From Equus caballus (lineage: Eukaryota > Chordata > Mammalia > Perissodactyla > Equidae): DNA of 64,000 nucleotides. This document shows, one piece after another, positions 24,268 through 37,735 of this stretch. The translations under genes and the position numbers were made by a program. Numbering within the stretch: the first letter of the stretch is position 1; the number at the start of each line of letters is the position of its first letter. The stretch covers positions 21,266,001 to 21,330,000 of the forward strand of contig NC_091693.1 in NCBI RefSeq assembly GCF_041296265.1, read 5' to 3'. The notes below the pieces were generated by a model that was not told the origin of the DNA, did not search any database, and saw only the letters and a list, made by a program, of their open reading frames with translations.

Positions 24268-24965
24268 TTTTTTTAATTGAGATCATATTGGCTTGTAACG
24301 TTGTGTAAATTTAACGTGGGCATTAGTATTTATCAGTTTCTGTGTAGACCTCACCATGTTCACCACCACCTAGTTTGTATCCATTGTTATACATATGTAC
24401 CCCTTTACCCCTTTTTCCCTCCACCCACTCCCTTCCCCTCTGCTAACCACTGATCTGTTCTTCTGTCCATGTGCTTGTTTATCTTCCATATATGAGTGAA
24501 ATCATACAGTGTTTGTCTTTCTCTGTCTGGCTTATTTCACTTAACATAATACCCTCAAGGTCCATCCATGTTGCCACAAACGGTATGATTTTGTCTTTGG
24601 TGCTCTGTGTTAGGTGCATATATATTCATAAGTGTTATTTCCTCTTGGCGGAATGTCCCTTTTATCATTATATACCGCCCCTGTTTGTCTCTCATTCTCT
24701 TTTTCACCTTGAAGTCTGCTTTCTCTGATGCAAATATGGCAACACCTGCTTTCTTTTGCTTGCCATTTGCTTGGGGTATCATGTTCCATCCCTTCACTCC
24801 GAGCCTGTGTTTGTCTTTAGAGCTGAGATGTGTTTCCTGCAGGCAGCATATCGTTAGCTGTTGGTTTTTAACCCATCCGGCTACTCTGTGTCTTTTGATT
24901 GGAGAATTCGATCCATTTACACTTAGAGTGATTATTGATCTGTGAGTGCTCAATACTGCAGGCGC
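24268..24965 (-). mobile_element. Internally deleted L1 (3' end fused to ORF2 endonuclease)
   Basis: Reading minus: the ORF2 N-terminus (SIITLSVNGSNSPIK, CCLQETHLSSKDKHRL, KKAGVAIFASEKADF) joins near 24560 directly to the L1 3'UTR (AACATGGTGAGGTCTACAC-type sequence) without reverse transcriptase. It abuts the Siglec stub D. Confidence 0.8.
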
Positions 24966-24984
24966 TCTCAATACTCGCCTCCCC

Positions 24985-25147
24985 CAGACCCTCCTGCGCC
25001 GTCACTGACTCCCGTAGTTGCAGCTGGAATATTCCACTCTGAGCCCCAGAACCTGCAGGGAATCGATGGTCAGACAGAGTCCCCACCCCACCGGCCCCCT
25101 CTGCCCTTGGCTCACTCACCTGCCCACAGCAGGGGCAGCAGCAGCAT
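24985..25147 (-). pseudogene. Inverted Siglec stub D (exon 1 and start of V-set)
   Basis: On the minus strand, ATG at 25147-25145 opens [10 protein letters not shown], a classic Siglec signal exon (25147-25120) followed by a GTGAGT donor. The V-set exon starts at 25052 after a CCCTGCAG acceptor and reads GSGAQSG then FQLQLRESVTAQE, the family's A-strand sequence. It ends abruptly near 24985, where minus-strand L1 endonuclease sequence begins shortly after. The segment just 5' of its ATG resembles the same position in the CD33-like gene (...CTCAGAG-ATG). It is head-to-head with unit C, whose homology to unit A begins about 90 bp to its right. Too short to encode a receptor. Confidence 0.8.
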
Positions 25148-26048
25148 CTCTGAGATGGATGGTTCTGTGTGTGAAAAGAGTGGAAAGTGAGTGGGAGGGG
25201 ATGTTTTGGGGACAGTGAGGAGCAACGCCAGCTGCAGAGCTCATCAAGCGGCTCAGGGTGGCCACCCCCTCCCCAAAAGAGGAGGAGGAAGAGGAGAGGT
25301 GTTGGAGGAGTTCAGGCTTGGACTTCCTTGGACCTGGAGCTGAAGGTTGAAGAACCAGCTGACGCAGAGCCTCAGGGGCTGCAGCTGGAGCTACAGGGGA
25401 CTCCCCATCTGCTCACACCAACATCTTTGGCTCTGGTCCTGCTCTCTGGACGTACAAACTTAGTTTCAAGACAACATTGCTCACCTTCCACCCTCTATAC
25501 ACCAGTGCCATCCTCCAGGCACTTCCTCACTCCCTCCTCGGTCTCCCACAGCCCCGTCCTCCCCACAGGTCAGCCCTCACCACACTGGGCTGTGACTGTG
25601 TCTCTTGTTCCCACTCCTGACCCCAGCTGGTGCTCCTCCAGGGTCGGCCTCACCTCAGCCCAGCCTCCCAGGACACTCCACTCAACAGATGGGAGACAGG
25701 CACCCAGGGTGCCAGAGCAGCAACAGGCTCAGCCAACAAGGGGACCAGCCCCAGCAGAGGCCCGTAGAGCCTGTCCTGTCCTGGGGAGAGGAGAGGAGAG
25801 GAAGTGTGGCGGGGATGAATTAAGAGCCTGCAGAGTCCAGAGCTGGTGCACAGAGGAGCAGCAGAGGTTCCTCCAGTTGCCAAACCTTTCCCTTCCCTTT
25901 TCTCCTCCCATCCTCAGAGCAGTTCCATCCTGCAGACTGACCACTGGCCACTGGCCACTGCGTGGACTGTGTCCCCTGTGGGCCGGACCAGGCTGCCTGG
26001 AGCACTTCACTTGCATGAACAGACTGAATCTTCTTGGTGACCCCCTGC

Positions 26049-26428
26049 ATTAATCTGCTCAGGCTGCCGTAACAGAACACCACTGACTGGGTGACTTAAA
26101 TAACAGACATCGTGCTCGCGCAGTTCTGGAGGCTGCAGGGCCGAGATCAAGGACTCGGCAGGTCCGCTTTCTCCTGAGGCCTCTCTCCTCGGCTTCAGGT
26201 GACGCCTTCTCCTCCCTGTGTCTCTACACCGTCTTCCCTCTGTGCGTGTCTGTGTCCTAACCTCCTCTTCTAACAAGGACACCAGTCCTGCTGGATTATG
26301 GCCCAGAGTAACGATCTCATTTAACTTAATTACCTCTCCCCCATCTCCAAAGACAGGCACGTGCCGAGGTCCTGCGGATTAGGGCCTCACATATGAAGTA
26401 TGAGGGTGATGCAGTTCAGGCTGTAACA
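26049..26428 (-). mobile_element. MLT1-type solo LTR (ERVL-MaLR fossil), unit C
   Basis: Duplicate of the LTR at 808-1193 (TTAATCTGCTCAGGCTGCCG to GATGCAGTTCAGGCTGTAAC). Same position in the duplicated unit. Confidence 0.75.
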
Positions 26429-27431
26429 CCCCGTGTGCACGGGCACCTCACTATGCACAGCGCTTAAGCCCCTTCCCAAAGCAGCACAGTGGGCACGAGG
26501 GAGCCACACTCAAGCCCGGGGCCATCTGGATGCAGAGCCCCCACCCCGACCCCCTCGTTGGAGGCCTCAGATGAGTAAGCCGCAGGGCAGTGCTGACCAC
26601 CAGGAGCTTCTTGCTGAGGGTGGAACTCAGAATGGCCACTGAGGAATGGGCAGGGCCAGACATGTCTGCAGAAAACATCGAGCTTTTTTCTCGTATTGGA
26701 TTCTCCCACAGACGAGAGCTGAGAATTGTGATTCCTCCATGTGACAGATGAGAAAACTGAAGCTTGGAGGGGAGAAGGGCCAGAACCCCTGATTCCAAAA
26801 CTGAGGCTTCCTCCCAACGCCATGCTGTGCTGTCATCTTGCTCCAAATGCCCGGCTCTCAGGCCTGACTTGTGCATTCAACACCAGGTGTGCCTGAAGCA
26901 GGGGGCTGTGAGCAGGTCAGGAAGCCCCAGGACCATGTGTGGGGGTTATATCCTGTGACACCCCCAGAATCCTGGCCCCGTCCACTCTGTCATTTATACC
27001 TGGGAGCTCACCTTCTGGCTGCACAGAGCAATCGGGTGTCCTACAAGCTCCTGCCTGCACTTCCACCATCACACACTGTCCCAACAGGAGCTGGAAGGGC
27101 TTGGGGTTTCTGTGCCTCCTCAGGTGTTAGAGACGTTCTCAAGGACAGAGAGAAAGTCTGTCACATTGTCCCTTTGACTCCACTCCCCTGAAAGGACTAG
27201 ACACTCAAGATGTGGTTGTCGTGCTCAATCACTCATTAATCATCACTTCCTTTACCTGGAGATGGGGGGACCCTTTCCATCTTTCACACCTCGGGTTTCA
27301 CCCACGGGCCCCTCCTGAGTCCCACACCTGGTGGAACTGACCCTCCGGGGCATCTAGAACCTGTGATTGGCCAGGCAGTGCCTGCTTTCCCGGTGTGGAC
27401 AGCAGAGGGGAGGGACAGGCTGGTGAAAGTC
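26429..27431. other. Non-coding part of unit C with MIR remnant
   Basis: Counterpart of 1194-2225, with a reverse MIR at about 26740-26840. No exon recognised; long open frames at 25187-26053 and 26451-26876 reflect GC-rich sequence. Confidence 0.5.
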
Positions 27432-27838
27432 TCAAATGTCTATCAATAGGAGAATAAATGAAAGATTACAGAATATCCACATAATAAAATGCTACTTAGT
27501 AATCAGACATTGTGAGCTACAGAAACATGCAACTTCATCCATTTCAAAAATCCTATGCTGAGTGAGAGAAGCTAGAGACAAATGAGTGCATTTCTAGGAA
27601 ATTCTCAAATAGACAAAATTAATTCATCCAGACAGAGAGTATGTCAGTGGTTGCCTGGGGTGGAGGTGGACGTGGAGGTGATGAGCTGTGATAGTTGTGG
27701 GTTATCCTTTCGGGGTGGTGGAGACGTTCTGTCTCCTGATCATGGAGTCATAACTGGGTTGTATACATTTGTCAAAATCCACAGACATGTCACTTTCAAG
27801 TCGGTACATTTTGTATTATGTAAATTATAAAGTTTGTT
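27432..27838 (+). mobile_element. L1M 3'-end fragment, unit C
   Basis: Duplicate of 2226-2620 (TGCTACTTAGTAATCAGACA, GTCAGTGGTTGCCTGGGGTG, GTATTATGTAAATTATAAAG). Confidence 0.7.
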
Positions 27839-29171
27839 AAAGAAAAACAATGAGAACTCACAGAACCTTCCAGTCCATGAACATGATTTAAGTTCCTTGA
27901 CTGCGAAAGCAATTGTATCGGGTTTCCACTTTCTGCTACATTGTTACTCTTTTTGACAACCTAAAACTGGTGTTATTTTACTTAGGGGAGACTCACTTCC
28001 ACATAGATCAAATGATGGTGCAAAATCTCTCTCTGCGAGGAAAGTCGAAGGAACAGTTCTCGAGACCCAACTGTATTTGAAAGATAATATGAATGGCGGC
28101 AAATGCAATTATGTCGCAGATGTCAAGGATTTGCCAGACCCGCAAGACACAGAGTGAGATGCAAAACCGCGTGACCTGAACCCAAAATTTTACCTGTGGT
28201 TGTAGGTTCCACTCATGTTTGCTGGAAATACTACACCTTGTGAGACACTTACAACTGTGAGAAGTTGGTTTTCACGACCGGACATGCTCATCTCTACGAC
28301 AAAGATCTAAGAAAATTTGCTCCAGTCCACGCAACACTGAACAGCAGCATTCAGGGAAAAGAAGTTCCTCTGCACTGGCTCCTAGGACATCTGTTCTCCC
28401 TGAAGTTTTCCATGAAGATGCTGCACGGTTATAATTTTGAAGATGCCATTGCAATTTCACGAATCCACATACAATAAGTAAAAACAAAACTTTTCCATAC
28501 TCCTATTTTTAGAAAATAACCAACATCCTACCAGGACACACAGCAGACTCCCCAGTGGCTGCAGCTCTGAAGCTCAACAGGACTGAGTGTTTGGGGAGGA
28601 AGTGACTCCACTGGGTGGGGAGCATCTCCTGGGCATGGAGCAGGTCAGTCAACTCCCTTCTTGTCTCCAGCCTCCCCAACACAGAGATGCTCACTAAGTG
28701 TTTGGAGAATGAATGAATGAATGAATGAATGAATGATTGTCTGCTACCTGCACGTCACCTAGGACCCCCTTCTTTTCCTTGGCCCTAGAGCATCACACAG
28801 ACTGTAAGGAATCCTACACCTGGTAGGATCTGCTCCCTGGTGTAGACAACACTGCTCAGAAAAGCACCTCAGATGGGAGGTCGTTAGAGACTCACCGTGT
28901 CCCCATGCTAGAAGGAATCCCTGTGATTTTGGCAGGGCATGGGATCTGATCCTCATCTGCTCCCCTCTGGGTCGTCTCAAAGTGTCTGAGCTGTGGGCTG
29001 TCCACCCGCTCTGGCAGAGGGGGACAACCTCTGGCCTGCAGTTCCTCTTCTGTGAATGACCAAGGTTGTGGGCTCCTCCTGTTTCCTTGGGTCTCCCGAC
29101 AGCATCCCCTCCCTCTCACCTATTTCTCTTTTTACACCCAGAATGGACATCCAGAACCCTCCAACTCAGAG
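27839..29171. other. 5' flank of pseudogene C
   Basis: Counterpart of 2621-4041. Contains a (GAAT)n tract at 28709-28737. No gene. Confidence 0.5.
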
Positions 29172-30361
<1,190 letters not shown>

Positions 30362-30479
30362 GTAGGAAGGAGCCCCCTCCTGGGCTATAAGGAGCAGGAC
30401 CTTTTCCAGCTCAGGGGAGGGCGGGTCCCTGCCTCACCCTGGACTCACCCCGGTGACCAGAGAGCCCTTTGTGGGTGAA

Positions 30480-31240
30480 CCCAGTGGTCCCTCCCACCCT
30501 CAGCCCCAGTGGCCTCTGTGAGCAGCTGTCCCCATCCGCCCCTCACTCCCCTCAGACTTCACCCCACCTCGGCTCCACAAGGAGAACAGGGCAACATTCC
30601 CATGGCAGAGCCTGCCTCTCAAGGCCCCTCATCTTCAATCTTTGGACAATTGCTCCATCCTCGACTTTTTATTTTCCCTAACAATCATTAATTTAAGTAT
30701 TTTTGAACAAGTAATATAATCACCTGTCCAAAACTTCAAAATGCACAGCAGAGTCTGTCCTCAGATGCCCGGTCTCCTCCAGGGAAGTGACCAGTGTCCA
30801 CAAGCTGCTCTCAACCTTGACTGCTTCCCCTACAGGATCTCAAGGGTCCTTTGGTGTTAACAGCACAGATGTCCTCATTCTTCTCCCTGACAGTGGAGTT
30901 TTCCGTGGTTTGGATGGATTCCGATTCTGCATCTTCTGTTCATGGGAAAATCATGGTGTTAAGTTTATTCAACCAACAGCAAGGCTGCAATCAGCAATCT
31001 CCTGTCTCCTGTCACACGTGTGCGTTATGTCTGTGGGATAAATTCCAACAGCGAAAGAGCTGGATCACGTGTTCTTTCTGTATCGAGACCTACGGCCGCG
31101 TTGTTATCCAGCTAGGGCGGAAAAGTTTACATTCCCAACACGGAGAGCTGAAAGTGTGCTTTCAGCAACCCAGTATGGGGTAAAACCTTCACTTTTGGCA
31201 GTAGCAGGTGAAAATCAGTATCTCCCTATAGTTGTTTTTA
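30480..31240. other. Boundary region of unit C with old L1-like sequence
   Basis: About 30660-31220 resembles degraded L1M 3' sequence (GTGTGCGTTATGTCTGTGGG, TTACATTCCCAACACGGAGA). No exon found. Confidence 0.35.
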
Positions 31241-31600
31241 TTTATATGCATTATTTTATTATTGAGGAAAAATTCACTAAAATTAAAGTCACTATTTGAT
31301 CCATTTGCAAGTGTAAAATAGTTGGTTTTCAGTACATTGACAATGATGTCCAACCATCACCTCTATCTACTTCCATCCATCAATGTTTTCATCACCACAA
31401 GGAGAAGCCCTGTGCCCGTGCCACTCTCCGTACTCCCCTCCCCCAGCCCCTGAAACCCCTACTCTGCATTCTGACTCCATGGATTTGCCTATTCTGGACA
31501 TTTCATATAAGTGGACTAGTACAAAATGTGAGTTTTTGTGTCTGGCTTCTCTCACTTTACAAGAGTTTGAAGCTGGATCCATAAATCTTGTATCAGTAAA
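31240..31600 (-). mobile_element. L1M 3'-region fragment
   Basis: TTCATCACCACAAGGAGAAG, TCCATGGATTTGCCTATTCT, GGACATTTCATATAAGTGGA and GTGTCTGGCTTCTCTCACTT are typical of an antisense old L1 3' end. Confidence 0.6.
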
Positions 31601-31621
31601 TCTTTTTTTTTAATTTCATTT

Positions 31622-31867
31622 ATTATTTTTTTTTTTGAGGAAGATTAGCCCTGAGCTAACATCTGCTGCCAATCCTCCTCTTTTTGCTGAGGAAGACTGG
31701 TCCTGAGCTAACATCCGTGCCCATCTTCCTCTACTTTATACGTGGGACGCCTACCACAGCATGGCTTGCCAAGCGGTGCCATGTCCGCACCCGGGATCCA
31801 AACCTTCAAGCCCCGGGCCGCCGAAGCGGAACATGCACACTTAACTGCTGTGCCACTGAGCTGGCCC
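31622..31867 (-). mobile_element. ERE1 SINE
   Basis: Minus-strand ERE1: TTTTTGAGGAAGATTAGCCC at the tail side and GCCACTGAGCTGGCCCC at the head. It abuts the L1 3' end at 31868. Confidence 0.92.
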
Positions 31868-34800
31868 CTTTTTAAAAAAATTATTAGTTTATTTAATTTA
31901 TTTATTATTGAGTTCATAATGGTGTACATCAATGTGAGATTTCAGTTGTACATTATTTCTTGACTGTCACCACATAAGTGCTCCCTTTCACCCCCTGTGC
32001 TCATCCCCACCCATTCCCCTGGTAACCACTGAACTGTTTTCTTTGTCCATGTGTTTGTTTATTCTCCACATATGAGTGGAATCATCTGGTGTTTGTCTTT
32101 CACAGACTGGCTTATTTCGCTTAGCATAATTCCCTCTAGGTCCTTCCATGTTATTACAAATGGGATGATTTTGCCTTTTTTATAGCTGAGTAGTATTCCA
32201 TTGTATATATATATACCACATCTTCTTTATCCAATCATCGGTCGATGGGCACTTGGGTTGCTTCCATGTCTTGGCTATTGTGAGTAATGCTGCAGTGAAC
32301 ATAGGGGTGCAGGTGTTACTTTGGATTGCTGATTTCAAGTTGTTTTGGTAGATACCCAGTAGCAGGATAGCTGGATCATATGGTAGTTCTATTTTTAGTG
32401 TTTTGAGGAATCTCCATACTGTTTTCCATAGTGGCTGCACCAGTTTGCATTCCCACCAGCAGCGTATGATGCTTCCCTTCTCTCCACACGCTCTGCAATA
32501 CTTGTTACTTTCAGTCTTAGTGATTATAGCCATTTTAACAGGTGTAAGGTGGTGTCTTAGTGCAGTTTTGATTTGCATTTCCCTGATGATTAGTGATGCT
32601 GAACATCTTTTCATGTGTTTATTGACCATCTGTATATCTTCTTTGGAAAAATGTCTGTTCATCTCCTCTGCCCATTTTTTGATTGGGCTGTTTTTTTTTT
32701 TATTGTTCATTTGTGTGAGTTCCTTCTATATTATGGAGATTAACCCCTTGTCAGATACATGATTTGCAAATATTTTCTTCCAATTGGTGGGTTGTCTCTT
32801 TGTTTTGATCCTAGTTTCTTTTGCCTTGGAGAAGCTCTTTAGTCTGATGAATTCCCACTTGCTTATTTTTTCTTTTGTTCCTCTTGTCTGAGAGGACATG
32901 GTATTTGAAAAGATCCTTTTTAGTTAGATGTCAAAGAGTGTACCACCTATATTGTCTTCCAGGAGTTTTATAGTTTCAGGACATATCTTCAAGTCTTTGA
33001 TCCATTTTGAGTTTATTTTTGTGTATGGCATGAGATAGTGGTCTACCTTCATTCTTTTGCATGTGGCTGTTTAGTTTTCCCAACACCATTTATTGAAGAG
33101 ACTATCTTTTCTCCATTGTATGTTCTTGGCACCTTTGTCCAAGATCAGCTGTCCGTAGGTGTGTGGGTGTATTTTTGGCCTTTCAGTTCTGTTCCATTGA
33201 TCTGTGTGCCTGTTTTTGTACCCGTACCATGCCGTTTTGATCACTATGGCTTTGTAGTACATTTTGAAGTCAAAGATTGTGATACCTCCAGCTTTGTTCT
33301 TTTTTCTCAGGATTACCTTAGCAATTCGGGGACTTTGATTGCCCCATGTGAATTTTAGTATTCTTTGCTCTGTTTCCATGAAGAATGTCATTGGGATTCT
33401 GATAGGGATTGCCTTGAATCTGTAGATTGCTTTGTGTAGTATGGACATTTTAACTATGCTTATTCTTCCAATCCATGAGCAAGGAATCTCTCTCCATCTC
33501 TTTAAGGCATTATCAATTTCTCTCAGTAATGTCTTATAGTTTTCATTGTTTAAGTCCTTCACCTCCTTGGTTAAATTTATTCCTAGGTACTTTATTCTTT
33601 TAGTTGTGATTGCAAATGGAATTGTATTCCTGAGTTCTCTTTCTGTAAGTTCGTTAATGGAGTATAGAAAAGCAACTGATTTTTGTAAGTTGACTCTGTA
33701 CCCTGCAACTTTACTGTAGTTGTTAATTATTTCTATTAGTTTTCTAATGGATTTTTTGGGGTTTTCTATATATAAGATTATGTCGTCTGCAAACAGCGAG
33801 AGTTTCACTTCTTCCCTCCCTGTTTGGATTCCTTTTCTTCCTTTCTCTTGACTAATTGCTCTGGCCAAAACCTCCAGTACTATATTGAATAGGAGTGGTG
33901 ATAGTGGGCATCCTTGTCTTGTTCCTGTTCTCAGGGGGTGGCGCTCAGTTTTTGCCCATTGAGCGTGATGTTGGCTGTGGCTTTGTCATATACGGCCTTT
34001 ATTATGTTAAGGTAATTTCCTTCTATCCCCATTTTGTTAGGAGTTTTTATCATAAATGGTTGTTGGATCTTGTCAAATGCTTTCTCTGCATCTATTGAGA
34101 TGATCACGTGGTTTTTATTCCTCAATTTGTTGATGTGGTGTATCACATTGATTGATTTGCGGATGTTGAACCATCCCCGTGTCCGTGGTTTGAATCCCAC
34201 TTGATCCATGATGTATGGTCCTTTTGATGTATTGCTGAATTCAGTTTGCCAAAATTTTGTTGAGAATTTTTGCGTCTATGTTCATCAGCTATATTGGCCT
34301 GTGGTTTTCCTGTTTTGTGCTGTCCTTGTCAGGCTTTGGTATCAGAGTGATGTCAGCCTCGTAGAATGTGGTAGGACGTGTTCCATCCTCCCTAATTTTT
34401 TGGAATGGCTTGAAAAGGATAGGTATTAAGTCCTCTCTGAAAGTTTGGTAGAATTCTTCAGGAAAGCCATCTGGTCCTGAGGTTTTATTCTTTGGGATGC
34501 TTTTGATTGCTGTTTCAATCTCTTTCCTTGTGATTGGTCTATTCAGATCGTCTGTTTCTTCTTGACTCAGCTTTGGGAGGCTATAAGAGTCTAACAACTT
34601 ATCCATTTCCTCTAGGTTATCCATTTTGCTGGCATATAATTTTTCGTAGTATTCTCTTATAATCCGTTGTATTTCTGCGGAGTCTGTTGCTATTTCTCCT
34701 CTTTCATTTCTGATTTTGTTTATTTGCGCTTTCTTTCTTTTTTTCTTTGTTAAGTCTGACTAGGGGTTTGTCAATTTTATTTATCTTCTCAAAGAACCAG

Positions 34801-37735
34801 CTCTTTGTTTCACTGATCCTTTCTACTTCCTTTTTTGTTTCAATGGCATTTATTTCTGCTCTGATTTTTATTATTCCTCTCCTTCTGCTGACTTTGGGCT
34901 TTGTTTGTTCTTCTTTTTCTAGTTCAGTTAGGTGTAATTTGAGATTGCTTATTTGGGATTTTTCTTGTTTGTTAAGCTGTGCCTGTATTGCGATGAATTT
35001 CCCTCTTAATACAGCTTTTGCTGTGTCCCATATGAGTTGGTATGGCGTGTTATCATTTTCATTTGTCTTCAGATTTTTTTATTTCTCCTTTAATTTCTTC
35101 AATGATCCATTGCTTGTTCAGTAGCATATTCTTTAGTCTCCACATCCTTGTGCCTTTCTCAGCTTTTTTCTTGTAATTAATTTCTAGCCTTATAGCATTA
35201 TGATCAGAAAAGATGTTTGTTATTATTTCAATATTTTTAATTTGTAGAGGCTTGCCTTGTTTCCCAACATATGACCCATCCTTGAGAATGTTCTGTGTGC
35301 ACTTAAGAAGAATGTGTATTCTGCTGTTTGTGGATGAAATGTTCTATATATGTCTATTAAGTCCAACTGTTTTAGCTTTTTGTTTAGCTCCACTGTTTTC
35401 TTGTTGACTTTCTGTCTGGATGATCTGTCCAATGATGTGAGTGCAGTGTTGAGGTCCCCTACTATTATTTTTGATATCTTATTTTAGGTTTGTTAATAGT
35501 TGCTTTGTGAACTTTGGTGCTCCTGACTTGGGTGCATAGATATTTATAAGCCTTATTCCTTCTTGATGTAGTGTCCCTTTGGTCATTATATACTGCCCCC
35601 TCTTTGTCTCTCTTTACTTCACTTATCTTGAAATCTACTTTGTCTGATATAAGTATTGTGACACCTGCTTTCTTTTTTTTGCCATTAGCTTGGAGTATCG
35701 TCTTCCACCCCTTCACTCTGAGCCTGAATTTGTCATTGGAGCTGAGATGTGTTTCCTGGAGGCAACATATTGTTGGATCTTGTTCTTTAATCCATCTTGC
35801 CACTCTGTGTCTTCTTATTGGAGAGTTCAATCTGTTTACATTGAGGGTGATTATTGATGTATGAGGGCTTAATGGTGTCATTCTGTCACTCGTTTTCCGG
35901 TTTTCCTGAATTTCCTTTGTCTCTCGTCCTGTGTGTTTTGGTCTACCCGTTAGCTTGTGCAGTTTCTTATGCTGTGCTTCTTAGTTTTTTCCTTATTTAT
36001 TTTTTGTGTGTCTGTTCTGCTTTTTAGTTTTGGGCTACCCTGAAGTTTGTATTCAGAATCTCATGCATAACATAGTCCATTTTCTGATGGCCTCTTATTT
36101 ATTTAGTCTAAACTGACTCTGTCCCTTTCCTCCTCCCCTCCTAAGTTATTACTCTCATATCTTATTCCAATTTGTGTTGTAAATTTGTGGTTAAAATGAC
36201 AAGATTGTCTTTGTTTTTGGTATTTTCCTTCCCTTTAGCCTAATGCTATGCTTGAATATTTGCTATCCTATTCTGATTCTATCTGTCTCCTTACTCTGTG
36301 TTTTGTGGCCTCTTTCTCCCTTTTTGTTCTTTTTTCAGGTATGAGGGCCTTCTTGAGGATTTCTTGTGGCTACGAAGTCCCTTAGCTTTTGTTTGTCTGG
36401 GAAAGATTTAACTTCTCCCTCATACCTGAAGCATATTTTTGCTGGATAGAGTATTCTTGTCTGAAGATTTTTATTTTTTAAAGTTTTGAATATGTCATTC
36501 CATTCTCTCCTAGCTTGTAAGGTTTCTGCAGAGAAATCTGCTGAAAGTCTGATAGGAGTTCCTTAGTTATTTTCTTCTGCCTTGCTGCCCTGAGTATTCT
36601 TTCTTTGTCATTCATTTTTGCCAGTTTTACTGCTATATCCCTTGCAGTAGGTCTTTTTACATGGACAAATCTAGGAGATCTGAAAGTTTCCTCCACACAC
36701 ATTTCTCTCTCATTCCCTAGATTTGGGGAGTTCTCTGCTATTATTTCTTTGAGCACTTTCTGCTCCATTCTCCTTCTCTTCACCTTCTTGGATACCTATA
36801 ATTCTTATGTTGCATTTCCTCATTGAACCAGATATTTCTCAGAGACTTTCTTCATTTATTTTTAGTCTCAGTTCTCTCTCCTCTTCTGTCTGGAGCATTT
36901 CAACCCGTCTATCTTTGATTACGCTGATTTGCTCCTCTACGATGTCCACACGAGCATTCAGGGAATCCGTATTTTGTTTTATCTCTTCCATTGTGTCTTT
37001 CATCTCTAGTATTTCTGATTGATTCTTCTTTATAGTTTCAGTCTCTTTTGTGAAGTAGCTCCAGAATTCATTGACTTGTTTGTCTATATTCTGTTTTACC
37101 TCATTGAGTTTTTTAAAGATAGTTATTCTGAATTCATTGTTGTTTAGTTTACTCATGTCTGAGTCCTCAGGACATAATTCTGGGTATTTATTGTTTTCCC
37201 TCTAGTCTGGAGTTTTAACGAACTGATTGAGGCTGGAAGTATGGGTTTCGCCCATTGTGCTATTATTCGGTTGCAGTTACAGCCTATCGCCACTGGGTGG
37301 GGGTCGAGAGCAGCGCATTCTGAGCCCTCTGCCTTCAGCCAAGATGGGGCAGCAAAGTGCAGGTCAGGGAGGCGGGGGTGTGCTTTCTCTTACACACAGT
37401 TCCAGGTTTCCAATCAGCTCTGGCTACCTGGTCTCCTGGGGTCTTGGCTTGATAAGGTCACCCCCCCCCCCACCCCGACCATGAAGCCTTTTGCCCTGTT
37501 AGAGGGCTTCCCTCGGCAGCGATCCCAGGCTTTAGGGGAGGGAGTCACGTTCTCTCTTACCCCATTCCAGCTACTCCAAAGGAGTCTCCAGCCTCTCCGC
37601 CCTCTGTCGTTTGGCTGCCATGACTCTCCGAGGATTCCTGTGCTATTAGGATCTTTTCTGTTGGAATATGGTTGCTCCTGTTTGTTGTATGTTGGAGGGG
37701 AGAGAGTCCCCGGCAAGCTCACTCCATGACACTCT
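31868..37735 (-). mobile_element. Near full-length L1 (5'UTR, ORF1, ORF2, 3'UTR), disrupted
   Basis: About 5.9 kb on the minus strand. 5'UTR about 37735-37200 (GC-rich, GCCAAGATGGGGCAGC on +). ORF1 about 37156-36000: N-terminal coiled-coil-like part, then FVHVKRPTARDIAVKLAK, then RILYPAKI-type C-terminal sequence. ORF2 about 35881-32190: endonuclease (TICCLQETHLSSNDKFRL), reverse transcriptase ([19 protein letters not shown]), C-terminal [15 protein letters not shown]. Both ORFs are broken into several frames, so it should be immobile, but length and conservation indicate a perissodactyl-age insertion. The A-rich end lies against the ERE1 at 31867. Confidence 0.92.

Noticed and set aside
25187-26053. 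288-codon open frame
   Set aside because: No recognisable domain; it crosses an LTR boundary and the paralogous unit A stretch does not conserve the frame. GC-rich chance opening.
33071-33868. 265-codon reverse-transcriptase frame
   Set aside because: L1 ORF2 piece of the element at 31868-37735, not a host gene.
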